Source of the DNA: Corythucha ciliata | Taxonomy: Eukaryota > Arthropoda > Insecta > Hemiptera > Tingidae | DNA length: 64,000 nucleotides | Direction: 5' to 3' | NCBI GenBank assembly: GCA_038030265.1 | Contig: CM075939.1 | Coordinates: forward strand, 20,937,253 to 21,001,252 | Shown here: one piece after another, positions 33,080-43,637 of the stretch | Layout: each line of letters starts with the position of its first letter | Position numbering within the stretch: position 1 is the stretch's first letter | Made by a program: the position numbers and the translations under genes | Notes under the pieces: generated by a model | The model's input: only the letters and a program-made list of their open reading frames with translations | The model's database searches: none | What the model was told of the DNA's origin: nothing

Positions 33080-34370
33080 AACTTGCTGACGCGGCAACAA
33101 ATTTGAAAAAATCGCTAATATTCGTGGCTATAACTGCGAAAAAGCGCTTATTCGTGGTCTCTCGATGTAACTTCCAGACTAAAATTGAGAAAAAATCGCT
33201 GATTTACGGTTGTGGTCATTAAAGAAAAAGTGTTGATTTTGGGCCAACCAAATTGAGAAAACACGCTATAACATACAAAAAAAAAAAAAAAAAAAAAAAA
33301 AAGGCTTTCAGATTGAAATTTGACAAAAATGGCAAATTCACGTATTTGAAATGGTGAAAAATCGCCCAGTCGCTGCAGATGCTAAATTGCCGCAAAATCA
33401 GCGTAAAATGCTATTTCACAGCTGAAATTGGGAAAAATCGCTAATTTGTAAATATGAAGTTGAGGAAAACGTTAATTTGCGTATACAAATGAAGGAATTC
33501 ACTATTTCACGGCTAAAATTGAAAAAAACACTAATTATCGCAGCTACAATTAAGAAAAACGCTAATTTTCAAAATTCAAATAGAGAAAAAGCGCTGATTC
33601 TCTGCTAAAAAGGAGAAAAAGTGCTAATTTTCTGCAAAAAAGGGGGAAAATAGCTAATTTGCAGCTTAAATTGAAGAAAACGCCAATTCTCGGATATAGT
33701 GTGGTGAAATTTCTCATTTAAATACGCGCCATATGAAGGCAACCTAGCGGCTAAAATTAAGACGAACGGTAAATTCATGCATGGCTATAAATAAAAAAAC
33801 GCTGATTCACGGCTAGAACTGAGTAGAAGCAATAATATATTATACGTAAAAGTAATATGAAATTGCTAATGCGGTGCTAAATTGTGAAAAACCCGCTAAT
33901 TTGCGGGTAATATTTCGAAAATGAATAATATAGTCTGGCCAGAATCAAGAGAAAGGTCAATATTAAGCCTAAATTGAGAAAATTGCTAATTCGCGGCTAA
34001 AAAAGGAAAAAATCGCCAATTTACAGCTAAAATTGCGCCAAGCGCCAATTTGTGACTGATGGTGAGAAAATTCGCTAATTTGTGACTGAAATAGGGAAAA
34101 ATTGCTAATTGACAGGTTTAAAACGCTACTACGACGCTGCTAAAATTAAGAAAAATCCCTTCAATTCGCGGGTTCTGAAGGCAACTTTTGAGGCTGAAAT
34201 TGTGAAAAGGCGCCAATTTACGGTAGTAGGTGAAAAAACCGCTAATTCGCGAGTAAAAATGAGAAAAATAGCTCATGCATTTCGCATGGTGAACCAAAAA
34301 AATCCTAATTCGTGAAAAGCCTCCCTATTTTGCGGCTAATATTGAGCAAAAAACTTAAGAAAAACGCTAA
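33080..34370 (+). repeat. Family 1 array, copy B
   Basis: About 40 degenerate units in plus orientation. Its opening segment (AACTTGCTGACGCGGCAACA, then GCGCTTATTCGTGGTCTC) also opens the arrays at 5085 and 52190, so the arrays share not only the unit but a fixed unit order over at least the first 150 bp. An A-run of more than 20 bases lies at 33277-33302. Confidence 0.88.
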
Positions 34371-34375
34371 TTTTC

Positions 34376-34411
34376 ATGTCCGGTGCATTCAAGAGTGTGC
34401 AACAGGCAGGG
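34376..34411 (+). pseudogene. hAT transposase scrap in element B
   Basis: Twelve codons read MSGAFKSVQQAG, matching the MS(G/D).F(K).xxQ part of the hAT transposase block also seen at 11383-11508. It is directly followed by the conserved hAT 3' subterminal sequence. Confidence 0.6.
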
Positions 34412-34515
34412 TGGAATTGTGACTAAAGTGTGGAATTACCCCCTCCCAACCCCTTATAAGATTTCAATCTGATCCCCCCTTAGGACAAATTCTTACCTAC
34501 GCCACTGCACAACAA

Positions 34516-34765
34516 GCGCTTTTTCAAACACAAAGCTCAAGCCCGTGAAATTGTTTTTGCTAACGACCGCCGGTACACGAGATTTGTTCCTTGAAATAGG
34601 CAAACCCGAGAAATGATTGTGCCTCCAAATTGGGGGCTTTCAACGGGCTATCCCCACAAGAGTTGGGCTTGTAAGGAGCAAGACACCGAAATTTGCCTTT
34701 TAAAAGTGCCAAACCCACAAAATTGGCTTTTCGGATAGCCAAACCCACGAAAATTGATTTTGAAA
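34516..34765 (+). repeat. Family 4 array fragment
   Basis: Units such as AAACCCACAAAATTGGCTTT and AAACCCACGAAAATTGATTT at about 40-bp spacing, on the right flank of element B. Confidence 0.6.
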
Positions 34766-34949
34766 GGATGAACCGTTTCTGGAAACTGTAGTTTTCTACC
34801 CCCTAGTTTTCGTGTCCCCAAAAATAGTCAGTTTTTGGACAAATAATCTCGTTCTGTGGTGGGGAGGGGGACTGTTTTCTCGTCAAGCCATGTAATACAT
34901 ACATTGTGTAGAAAGCAGCGTTTGTTCACGTCGCAGAACGTCAACAGTA

Positions 34950-36335
34950 AGCGTTTCCTCAATTGAATTAGCGGATTTTCTTAAATTGATCCGCGATTTA
35001 TCGCTTTTCTCATATTGTGCGCTTTTCTTGTTAACTTTATAGCTGCGACGAATAACGAAATTTATCAATTTTAGCTGTGAAATTGTGAATGAGCGTTTTA
35101 TGTCAATTTTTCGCCGTGAATTAGGTGGTGTTATAATGTAAACGTGAATTAGCATTTTTTCTTGATTTTAGCAGCGGATTAGCGCTTTTTCTACATTTTA
35201 GCCGTGAATTAGCGTTTTCTTAGCTATTTAGTCATGTGAATTAGCGCTTTTTCTCCTTTTTAGGTGCGCATTAGCGCTATTACTCGATTTTAGCCGCGAA
35301 TTACTGGCGTTTCCTCAATTTTAGGGTTTTCTCCATTTGATCCGCGAATAAGCGCTTTTTTAAATTTGTCTTAGTTTTACCCTCAAATGTGTTCTTAATT
35401 TTACCCGCGATTTACCGATTTCACTCAATTTAAGACCCGAATAAGCGGATTTTCTCAAAATACGCAAAATGTAAGCGTCTTTCTCAATAATTGCAACGAA
35501 TTAGTTCTTTATCTCAATTTTAAACGGGAGTGAGCAGCTTCAATCAAATGTATCCGTGAATTGGTGTTTCTCGCAATGTTGCAGCCTGCAGTGCGTTCGC
35601 GACTTTTCTATATTCTTGACGTGATTTAGCGTTATTTTTCAAGCCGTGAATTTTTCTTGTAATTTTAGCGGTGGTTTATGTCTTATCTATATCCGCAAAT
35701 TACCACATTTTCTTAATTTTAGTCGTGAATTACCGCATTTTTTCATCCTGATCCACGAGTCAGCCTCTGTTCCTACATTAAAGCTGCTTGTTGCCAACTT
35801 TACCTACGAATTCAAGTTTTTTCTCCATTGAGAGTTTCATTTCGATTTTAGGGAGAAATAGCGGTTTTACTCCAGCAACTTTAGTCGTGAATTAGGGGGT
35901 TTTCTCAATTTTAGCCGCGAATTAGCGTTTTTTCATTTTCATCCATGTGAATAAGCGCTTTTTCTCAATTTCGTCGGTCCCGATGTTGCCTCGGGAATTC
36001 ACAAATTGCCGCTTTTTCAGCATTAATTCTGGTTGCTGAGCGATGGCTTGCTGCTTTTTCTTAATTTTGTAGCTCCGATTGTAGCGATTTTCCTCAATTA
36101 TGGCTGAAAATTAGTGTTTTTCTCAGTTTTTAGCCACGATTTATTGATTATTTTGTTTTTTCGCTATTTCAGCAGCGAAAATTAGCGCCGCTTTTTTCCA
36201 ACTTAGCGTATTTTCTCGATTATTTCCGTGGAGTTGCCTTCAGAAATGTCTCTAATAGGTGTATGTTTTTCCAATTTTAGTGGGAGCTGAGGGTTGTTTT
36301 CAATACTGGCGCCAAATCAACGCTTTAAACCCTAA
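34950..36335 (-). repeat. Family 1 array, minus orientation
   Basis: More than 40 units in reverse orientation, several near consensus (CAATTTTAGCCGCGAATTAG at about 35902). It begins 440 bp after element B, whose array runs in plus orientation, so the two face each other. Confidence 0.88.
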
Positions 36336-37002
36336 AAATCCCTAGTTTTTCATTTTTATGCTTTTTTTGGGCCCCCTCTCTGAATGGGTTGGCCCGGGAC
36401 GTACCGCGCCCTCCAAGTCCCTTCATCGGTACACTATTGGTTGCGTTGTAGACGAAGAAAATCATCTGTGCAACTCTCCCTTTTACAGTCCTTTGGTAAA
36501 AGATAATGAGTTCGCTCGAAGTAGTCGAAGTCTCAAATGACTATTATCCTTATTATTATTATTATTCAGTGGGCCCGCACCCGGCCTAGCCGAGCCCGAA
36601 GCGCTTAAGCCGTTACCGGCTCATACGCCATGCCCTCAGGGTCGGTTCCCACTTAATTCAAAAAGTTACATTGGACCATAGAGATAATATGACTACTAGA
36701 GGGGGCATTGAATGCGCAAACAAGTATAAACTGGGGTGAGGATTAACGTCATCCATATATCGTTGGGGCTCCGTAGGTCTCTTCCCATTGGCTGTCTCAA
36801 AAGGTGGGGTTTCAAAAAGTCCCCCTTCACACCATCCACATCCCCACAGGTACTTCTTCAACCAATAGCTAGGGATTTTCGGAGCTAACTCAAGCTCTTG
36901 GTGACGTCAATCATGAACCACTGCGCAATAGGCAATTCAAGCTCTAGTTATATTATCTCTATGCATTAGACACTTTCAATGATATCGATGGTCCCTATTG
37001 GA
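36336..37002. other. No gene recognised
   Basis: Includes an (ATT)n run at 36551-36567 followed by a GC-rich stretch (36568-36650) containing GGCCTAGCCGAGCCCGAAGC, which could be the 3' end of an unidentified retroelement. Nothing firmer is visible. Confidence 0.3.
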
Positions 37003-37154
37003 GGCGAGCAGCGCCGCCAGCGCTGTGTCAATGGCAAGAAGATGAATTAATACAGTCCAGATCAAATGTAAACAAACCTCTTGATTACAAGGGAGCTTGA
37101 GTTCAGTTATGTTATTTTAGTGCGTTTTTGCTTATTTATTCTTACTGTTTTTTT

Positions 37155-37500
37155 TTCGCGAAACTACTGAGAATTGACGAAATTTGTGAAGTGTGCGATT
37201 GCACCCATAAATCTAGAAATTTCATGGAGGCCGAAGAACTTATAGCTGCTGGTCTTGTTGTCCTCACATCACAGGGAAATTGCCTTCAGATGGTGAAGGC
37301 GTTCATCTCGCGCGCATCGTTAGGAGCTCTTCGTCGCCTGACAAGACTTACCAGGTTGAAGGAGTTCTAGCGAGCCAGGTCAATTGCTTGAGAGTTACTA
37401 AAGTCAAGTGTAGTAATTGTAAGGCAAGTAGCTCAGGCTCTTGCAAGCACGTTGTTGCCTCCTTGGTGTCCGTCAACCAGTATGTTGTAGTTCTTAAATT
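37155..37500 (+). pseudogene. SWIM zinc-finger coding fragment, broken
   Basis: A first frame gives EICEVCDCTHKSRNFMEAEE and ELIAAGLVVLTSQGN. A second, overlapping frame gives VNCLRVTKVKCSNCKASS followed by SGSCKHVVASLVSVNQ. The pattern C-x-x-C...C-x-H with KHVVA is typical of SWIM fingers, found in MULE transposases and in some animal exonuclease-like proteins. The two frames are offset by one base near 37290-37340, so the region is a pseudogene or spans an unnoticed splice. A GTATGT after CCA at 37480 could be a splice donor. Confidence 0.6.
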
Positions 37501-37869
37501 TTTTTGCTGTGTTTGAAGGGGAACAAACATTTAAAATTTGTTTAAACACAAAATTTGTTTAAACACCCATTTGTTTAAACACCAACAAGCCAAACACGTT
37601 GTGTGGCTTGATGAGTATGAGATAAAAAAGAGGATATCTGGTGCGTGCAGCACTGTCACGTAGCCGTAGCACTTCGGTCCATGATTTTATTCTAATCTGG
37701 AACGTTTTCCACTACCATTTCCGGGAAAGAACGAACCGGTACGGTTTTATAATTTTTCTTCGTTGCCGTAAGCCAAGAGAAGGCCAAACCAGTGGCTGAA
37801 ATTTCTTCGGTTTTGTCTGCTATGCTTGGCAACCCAGGTGTGTACTTGTCTACTTGTAGTAGAAGTAGG

Positions 37870-38035
37870 TGCCTTCAAGCAAAGCAAAAAATGTGAGAAC
37901 TACAACATACCGGTTGACGGACATCGAGGAGGCAACAACGTGTTTGGAAGAACCTGAGCTATATGACTCCTGTCTTACAATACTACACTTGACTTTAGTA
38001 ACACTCAAACAATTGACCTGGCTCGCTAGAAGGGA
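37870..38035 (-). pseudogene. Inverted partial copy of the SWIM fragment
   Basis: On the minus strand this matches 37360-37515 over about 150 bp (TAGCGAGCCAGGTCAATTG and GTTGTTGCCTCC.CG/TTGGTGTCCGTCAACC shared). Zinc-binding positions have decayed: KHVVAS is kept but the cysteine just before it reads as serine, and small indels change the frame before it. Together with the plus-strand copy it makes an internal inverted repeat with a loop of about 360 bp. Confidence 0.7.
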
Positions 38036-38474
38036 TGACGTGACGGGGGAACGCCGGTGGCGGGCGAAATGGGTCCCACTTCCCGTTTATCATTTATTTG
38101 TTATTGGTTCACGGTTCCGGAAGCCTTGCCTTTGTTTTTTGAAGGGGTATGGCTTTTAGCTAATTATTTATTGTTTTATGTTATATAATGGTAAGTTTGA
38201 GGGGGGTTTTGTTTGTGATTTGTTTTATCAACTGACAAGTTTGTGAGGTAAAGTGTCCTTTCTTATAAGGTTGAAGATGGCTGGCAGCAGCTGAAACCGG
38301 TCCCGTAATAAAGTAATCTTTACGCGACGTGAACGTCTCTCTTTTTTTTTCTGTATGAAACCGTCGTCGCACCTCCGGCCTACAAACTCTTGGTCAGCAG
38401 GTTTGTTTACATTTGATCTGGACTGTATTAATTCTCTTCCTGCCATTGACACAGCGCTGGCGGCGCTGCTCGCC

Positions 38475-41369
38475 ACCAATTGGTGACGGGGGGTGAGGTT
38501 AAGAACATCGATACCCACTCATAACCGAGGGATATGGGGGGGGGGTAACTAATATACAAGAAACATTCGATAACAATGCTCTCTTTCTGCGTGCTTTTTC
38601 CACTGAAGAAGGCACGTTGTTCCTGAAAATCAAACGATTCATAAATTTCGTTTAAAACGTTTTAATGAATCGTAGCTGACAGACAAAAGAATATAATTCC
38701 TTACATTTCTGAATGGCTATAGTCACCTTTTCATTTAGTAAGAGTGATTCCAGAGAAAGATTCTGTTGATGGAAAAGGGAGGTATACTCAGTGGGACGGG
38801 GATCCCGTTATTACGTTTTTATAAGTTGGGAATTCCTTTTTTCTTATTGTATTACGCGAGTCTGACGTTCATCACGTTCATGTGATATCTTGTCGTATGC
38901 GTCGTAAATTCAGGTCATTGTCATTGAGGACGAAGGTGGAAATATTTTTGTTAAAAAAACTCTGCTCCAGACTCGGCTATAACAATGTTCTCGCCTGTTT
39001 TATAACTTTTTTTTGTAGCTTATAAGATACGAGATTTCGTGCTTTTTATGACTTCCATGCGTAGGGCAAACATCACTTTTGTGTGTTTTTTAACAAATAA
39101 ATATTTAATTGGCTTTAAAAAGAGGCTGTGACGTTATTATACTTTAGGGAATCTTTTGTGTGTTCCCACCCAACTGCGGCCTTCATCAAAATGTTAACCT
39201 CTTTAATAATGTCCGAGAATCGAGTTTTATTTGCATGAGTAAATTAAATGACGTTGATTAACTCCGGAAGACCAAGAAAGGGCACGGCCCATCACGATTC
39301 GAGCTTCGAGGAAAAATGGACACCCGTATAAGAATCACATTCCAGATTCTTGCGTGCAAGAGGTTCCTTAAGCGTTAGATTACCATGTACAGGTCCACGT
39401 AGGAAGATGAATCTGTTAATTCGTGATTGAGACTGAGCGGTATAATGTCTGAAAAATATTTCAACAACCCCTCAATCTGGTGGATGAGACACACAGTTTG
39501 GGTGAAACCCGGATTTTGGTTACTTACTGAACTGAAGCAAACACTGGTGCAGACAGCTTCTTTCGCCGAAATGGTTCAAGCAATGGCATTGGGATGACCG
39601 TTTCTGTTTCTGATGTACCTGTAGAGTAAAACTAACGCATAGAACGATTAAAAGGATTAGTTTATTCCTTTGGACTAACCGTTGGATTCTTGTTCGTCAT
39701 TGCTTCAATCAGCTACATTAATATGTATTTCATTTTGATGAGTTACCCCGAAGGCCACCAACCCTTGACCTTCGAAAAGTTCTTTCAAACGTCCTCATGA
39801 CAACAGAATGGAAAGAAAGGCAATAATTCTTAAAATCTATTGGTAATAAGAGATTTACCATGTCAACATAGAAGTGTTTATGGGGGGGGGGGGTCTTGAG
39901 TGCTATTCTTTTGACTTGAAATTCATGTTATTTATTCATTTTTTACAAATGCGAAGTATCTGTCTTTAGAAGGGAACGAAACTCTGGTCTATGCATCGCC
40001 GGTAACGCCGGCCTCAGGGTTTGCCTCAAAGTACATGCATAATTGCATGTATAGTTGCATTATTTTTTAGTATGATGCGAAGTACGATAATTTGAAGTGA
40101 TGTCTGTTGATCAGATTGTGGTTAAGTTTCATTATCATAACTTAATTCTTCAGTAGTCCCAAGTTGGATTTATTCATTAGCTTATATAGCCAATTGGTGT
40201 TGTCGTTTCACAATCGACCTTGAAGTTGCCGATTCAAAGGAAGCCGAGGACTGCGGCTCGCATAAATGTCTTTTAAAATGCCGTCGATAGCGTTGCTTTT
40301 CACTGCTTCTTTCAACTTTCTCGGAAAGTTTCAGCTCCTGCATCCACAACCGTTAATCATTAGAGCCGTGCCCCTCGGCTCTAATGAGTTTTCTCGCGCT
40401 TTAATATGGTTTCCGATACACTTCTTACACGTGTAAGGAGCTTCGTTTTTGTCTCAAATCAAGCATCAAACGAAACGGTTTCCGCTCTAATTCCCCGTTT
40501 TATGTAATTCAGATTGCTTCGACCATTACGTTCTTATGACATTCTCGATTCCGCATAAAACTCGGCGGTAATACCTAAAAAAAAAAAGAAAAACTCCCGT
40601 TTGCCAAAGCGGAAACGACTCGCTCTACACTGAAATTGTTTTCAAGGGCTTACCAAGCTTTAACGAGTTGGAAATATTTTTGTGAGCCCTCGGGCAATAT
40701 ACAATCTGGTAATCGTTTCGCCGGACCGAATATAGTATAAAAGCGACTTCCTTTACCGTTTATAGCTCTTCTATTCCTCATCCGTTTATACAACATTTTC
40801 ATTTGCTCAGAGGAGCTCCTGCTTTTTGACGAGAATAAAGCTTTGGATTTCAATAGGAGTAGATTAGCCCGACTGTGTTTTAGGTTAGCTATTGTTAATC
40901 CTCCCGTGGCCACTGACACTCTCGAAACTGTCGCCCGGACGCTTTTGTCAATACCTTAATCGTTCCGATTTAAAGTTTATTTTTATAAACGGTTGACTGA
41001 CCTTGCAGAGCTTTTATTTCCGTTGGTTATTCACTCTCTGCAAGCTCCGGCGTTCGTCCGCTTTATAAATCTCCTAGATTTAAGTGCGTATTACTTGAGG
41101 GAAGAAGAGAGGCGGAGAATGAGAGGGTCGCGCATTTTTAGAATTCCCATATCCCGCTTATTCTTTGTTATGCCCGCGTAATGGTTCGCACTTATAAATC
41201 TTTCCCTCGGGAATTATCTTCATGTTTTCGTAACTAATTGGTGCTTCCATCAGCATTTCCCATTTAAACCCTATTTTTTCTAGAACGCCTAACGGCTTAA
41301 ACCAACCTCTCTCTCCAAATTGCTCAGTTTAATTGGACCTCTGTGAGATCCCTAAACTTATTTACACTT
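38475..41369. other. No gene recognised; 80-bp repeat at 39607-39687
   Basis: No convincing coding sequence. At 39607-39687 there is a segment (CTGTTTCTGATGTAC ... GGATTAGTTTATTCCTTTGG ... CCGTTGGA) that recurs inverted at 43555-43637, next to the gypsy element. The 89-codon minus frame at 40650-40919 has no recognisable domain. The motif GAAGATGGCTGG..GCAGCTGAAACCGGT at 38272-38303, inside the preceding TIR element, also occurs (as complement) near 55975-56010. Confidence 0.35.
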
Positions 41370-41630
41370 TATCTCTTCGCACTGAAAGAATTCGCAATTT
41401 CGCGAATTTTTTGCTGAATAAAAAATCAGTTTTGCTGGTTTTTCTCACTAAAACGCCAACTTCACGGGTTTTTCTCTTTATAGACAAGCAATTTCGCTCG
41501 CCATAGGAATGCTATTCGTGGATTTCCACACTGGAAAAGCAATTTCGCTTTTTCTCTCTGCGAGGTGGTCTTCGATAGGCTGCTCTGGGGCCGATAAAAT
41601 CGACCAATTTTATGATAATGCAAAACTCGC
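41370..41630. repeat. Family 2-like fragment
   Basis: Units such as GAATTCGCAATTTCGCGAAT, CAACTTCACGGGTTTTTCTC and AAGCAATTTCGCTTTTTCTC at about 40-bp spacing. Confidence 0.5.
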
Positions 41631-41906
41631 ATCCCCCCCCCCCGCCTTTCAAGGGAAGCTGACGCCTCCTTAGAGACTTTTAGACGTGTCTGGCTGTATT
41701 CTGGGGTGTGGGTGGGGGGGCTTATAATCCGTGTCATCTAAAATCAATGTGCGAAGAGCAAAAATGGCTCAAAATGAATCCGCGTATTTTGGATGTTTTT
41801 TTACATTAAACAGATTATTTTTTTATCAAACGGTTCCTCCCCTGATGCCGCCCCTTCTAGCACAATGGCTGGCGACTCCGCTGTTCACTTGAGTATACAT
41901 ATTTGT

Positions 41907-42049
41907 AGCATTTTCCTTTTGCACAAAATTCAGCTCCGGAGCAGTTCGTTTCCACGCGTCCTCTCTGAATTAAAACATAATATGCCGGTTGAGAAGACGG
42001 GTGGAAATGAACTGCTCTGAAGCAGAATTGTATGCAAATGGAAAACGCT
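41907..42049. repeat. Hairpin repeat (AGCGTTTTCC family)
   Basis: Imperfect inverted arms of about 50 bp: AGCATTTTCCTTTTGCA ... GAGCAGTTCGTTTCCAC at 41907-41955 and its near-complement GTGGAAATGAACTGCTC ... TGCAAATGGAAAACGCT at 42001-42049. Related single arms occur at about 1258-1290, 12455 and 57505-57545. The structure suggests a small MITE; no target duplication was identified. Confidence 0.6.
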
Positions 42050-42104
42050 ATTTGTGAAGGCTCTCGTGTGTTCACCCCTAAAGAATGCGTCATAAAAAAA
42101 ACCT

Positions 42105-43455
42105 TAAGCCACTAAAAGAAGGCACCGACGCTTGCAATATCGCAAGTGAATAAAGAACAGCAAACTAGCAATTTTACGAAAAAAGACCAGTAAACTCGCA
42201 ATTTCGAGAAAATAAATGCCAAAAACTAGCAATTTCGTGAATACTTATAAACGAAACTGGCAATTTAGCAAAAATAAGGACCAGAAATGAACAATTTCGT
42301 GAACAAAAGACCAAAAACAAGCAATTATGCGACTTTATACCAGAAACTTTCAATTTTGAGGATTAGCTCGGAATGTTGCAATTTCGCTGATTTCTCGCTC
42401 AAACTGATGCAATTCCGAGCCAATTAGCAACTTCGCCAAAATAAAGAGAGTCAACTTGCAATATCGCACAAATTAAAGCTGGGTGCACACGATGCATTTT
42501 TCGAAGCATGTTTACATGCATGAAGAAAAAAAACATATGATCCCCGGTAGTGACCGGATGTTTTTTTAGAACAGGCAGGCTATCATGCTTCAAAAAATGC
42601 ATCGTGTGCACCGAGCTTAAGACAAAAAACTAGCGATTTCGCGAATTTTCAACCAGGGAACTTCCAATTTAGCTCGAAAATGTTCGCTGTTCCCTGATGG
42701 GGCTGTGGGTTCCGCAGTAACTAGAAAATAGGTCACCGACCCTTGCAATTTCGGAAAATAAGGAGAGTTGACTGGCAATTGCGAACAAACAAATACCAGC
42801 AAACTTGCAATTTTGGGGAAATTAAGGGTCCAGAACTACCAATTTTTCAAAAATGGAGACCAGAAATAAACAAATTTGCCAAAATAAAGGTCAGAAATAC
42901 GCAATTTCGTGGAAATACATATGAAATCAAGCAATTTCATGAAAACCTATTTTCACCAGATGAAGCCCATGAACTTGGCAATTCCTGGAAAAGAATGGTC
43001 CAAAACTAGCGATTTCGTGGTTATTTAGACTCCAACCTTACAATTTTACAAAAATAAAGACCATTTATTATGTAGAAGCAATTTCGTAAAAATAAAGACT
43101 AGAAACATGTAATTTCGGGGAAATAATGTTCGACATCTAATAATTTCGCACAATACTAGAAATGAGCAATTTCGTGAACTTGCAATTTTGTGCAAATAAA
43201 GACCAGGAAACTTGCCTTTTCGCAAAAAGACCAGAAACTAGATTTGGCAAATTTCAGTCCAACAATTTGCAAGGTTGCAAATTTTGAACTTGGATATGCA
43301 GCTTATTTGTGGCCGGCTAGCCAGGGTTCCGCGCCCACTAAGGAAAGGGTCCCGAAACTTGCAATTCTGGGGAAATTAAGACCAAGAACTCGCAATTTTT
43401 AGAATATTCGGACCTGAAACTTACAATTTCGCGGATAGTTGGTTCTGAATGATGG
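42105..43455 (+). repeat. Family 2 array (AGACCAGAAACTxGCAATTTCGCGAAAATA units)
   Basis: About 30 units of roughly 33-42 bp: AGACCAGAAAC, then T.GCAATTTCG, then .GAAAATAA. It shares only the AATTTCG(CG) core with family 1. A TTAA-flanked hairpin element (42477-42616) interrupts it. Two 61- to 88-codon frames in it come from the repeat. Confidence 0.8.
42477..42616. mobile_element. TTAA-flanked hairpin MITE, 140 bp
   Basis: The inverted ends are AGCTGGGTGCACACGATGCA and TGCATCGTGTGCACCGAGC, with TTAA on both sides (42473-42476 and 42617-42620). Further in, TTTTTCGAAGCATG pairs with CATGCTTCAAAAAA. It is inserted in the family 2 array, whose units continue on both sides. Confidence 0.8.
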
Positions 43456-43554
43456 AATTTCGGGTCTGTTCATCAAACTTTACTTCAACTCATCAACTGT
43501 AAACACATTTGTTTGTGTCTTAATTTATTTATTTATTTTTTAACTCATATTCCA

Positions 43555-43637
43555 ACGGTTAGTCCAAAGGAATAAACTAATCCTTTTAATTGTTCCATGC
43601 GTTAGTTATACTATACTAGTACATCAGAAACAGAGCT
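43555..43637 (-). repeat. 80-bp dispersed repeat, inverted relative to 39607-39687
   Basis: About 80 bp match the reverse complement of 39607-39687 at roughly 85-90 percent by eye (TCCAAAGGAATAAACTAATC shared exactly). It abuts the truncated 3' side of the gypsy pol, so the gypsy coding region stops where this repeat starts. Confidence 0.75.

Larger units (their letters stand above)
32894..34507 (+). mobile_element. hAT element B, non-autonomous, filled with a 30-bp array
   Basis: The left end CAGGGGTGTAGGTACGGG and right end CTTACCTACGCCACTG are imperfect inverted repeats of hAT type (CAGGGGTGTAGGTA versus CAGTGGCGTAGGTA). The flanks are a perfect 8-bp duplication, CACAACAA (32886-32893 and 34508-34515). 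Inside, 33080-34370 is a family 1 array. At 34376-34411 a short coding scrap reads MSGAFKSVQQAG, the same conserved spot as in the transposase remnant at 11383. The element therefore derives from an autonomous hAT by internal replacement, leaving only the 3' end. Confidence 0.92.
37003..38474. mobile_element. TIR element carrying a duplicated SWIM-finger fragment
   Basis: Both ends carry an inverted repeat of about 77 bp (37003-37079 and 38398-38474), starting GGCGAGCAGCGCCGCCAGCG and including CAGTCCAGATCAAATGTAAA. No clean target duplication was found (left flank CCTATTGGA, right flank ACCAATTGG). No transposase is recognisable. Inside are a SWIM-like coding fragment on the plus strand (37155-37500) and an inverted second copy of part of it (37870-38035). 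MULE-type elements are known both for long TIRs and for SWIM fingers in their transposases, so either a decayed transposase or a captured host exon is possible. Confidence 0.7.

Noticed and set aside
42399..42611. 70-codon minus frame starting MHTMHFLKHDS
   Set aside because: It spans the TTAA hairpin MITE and array sequence.
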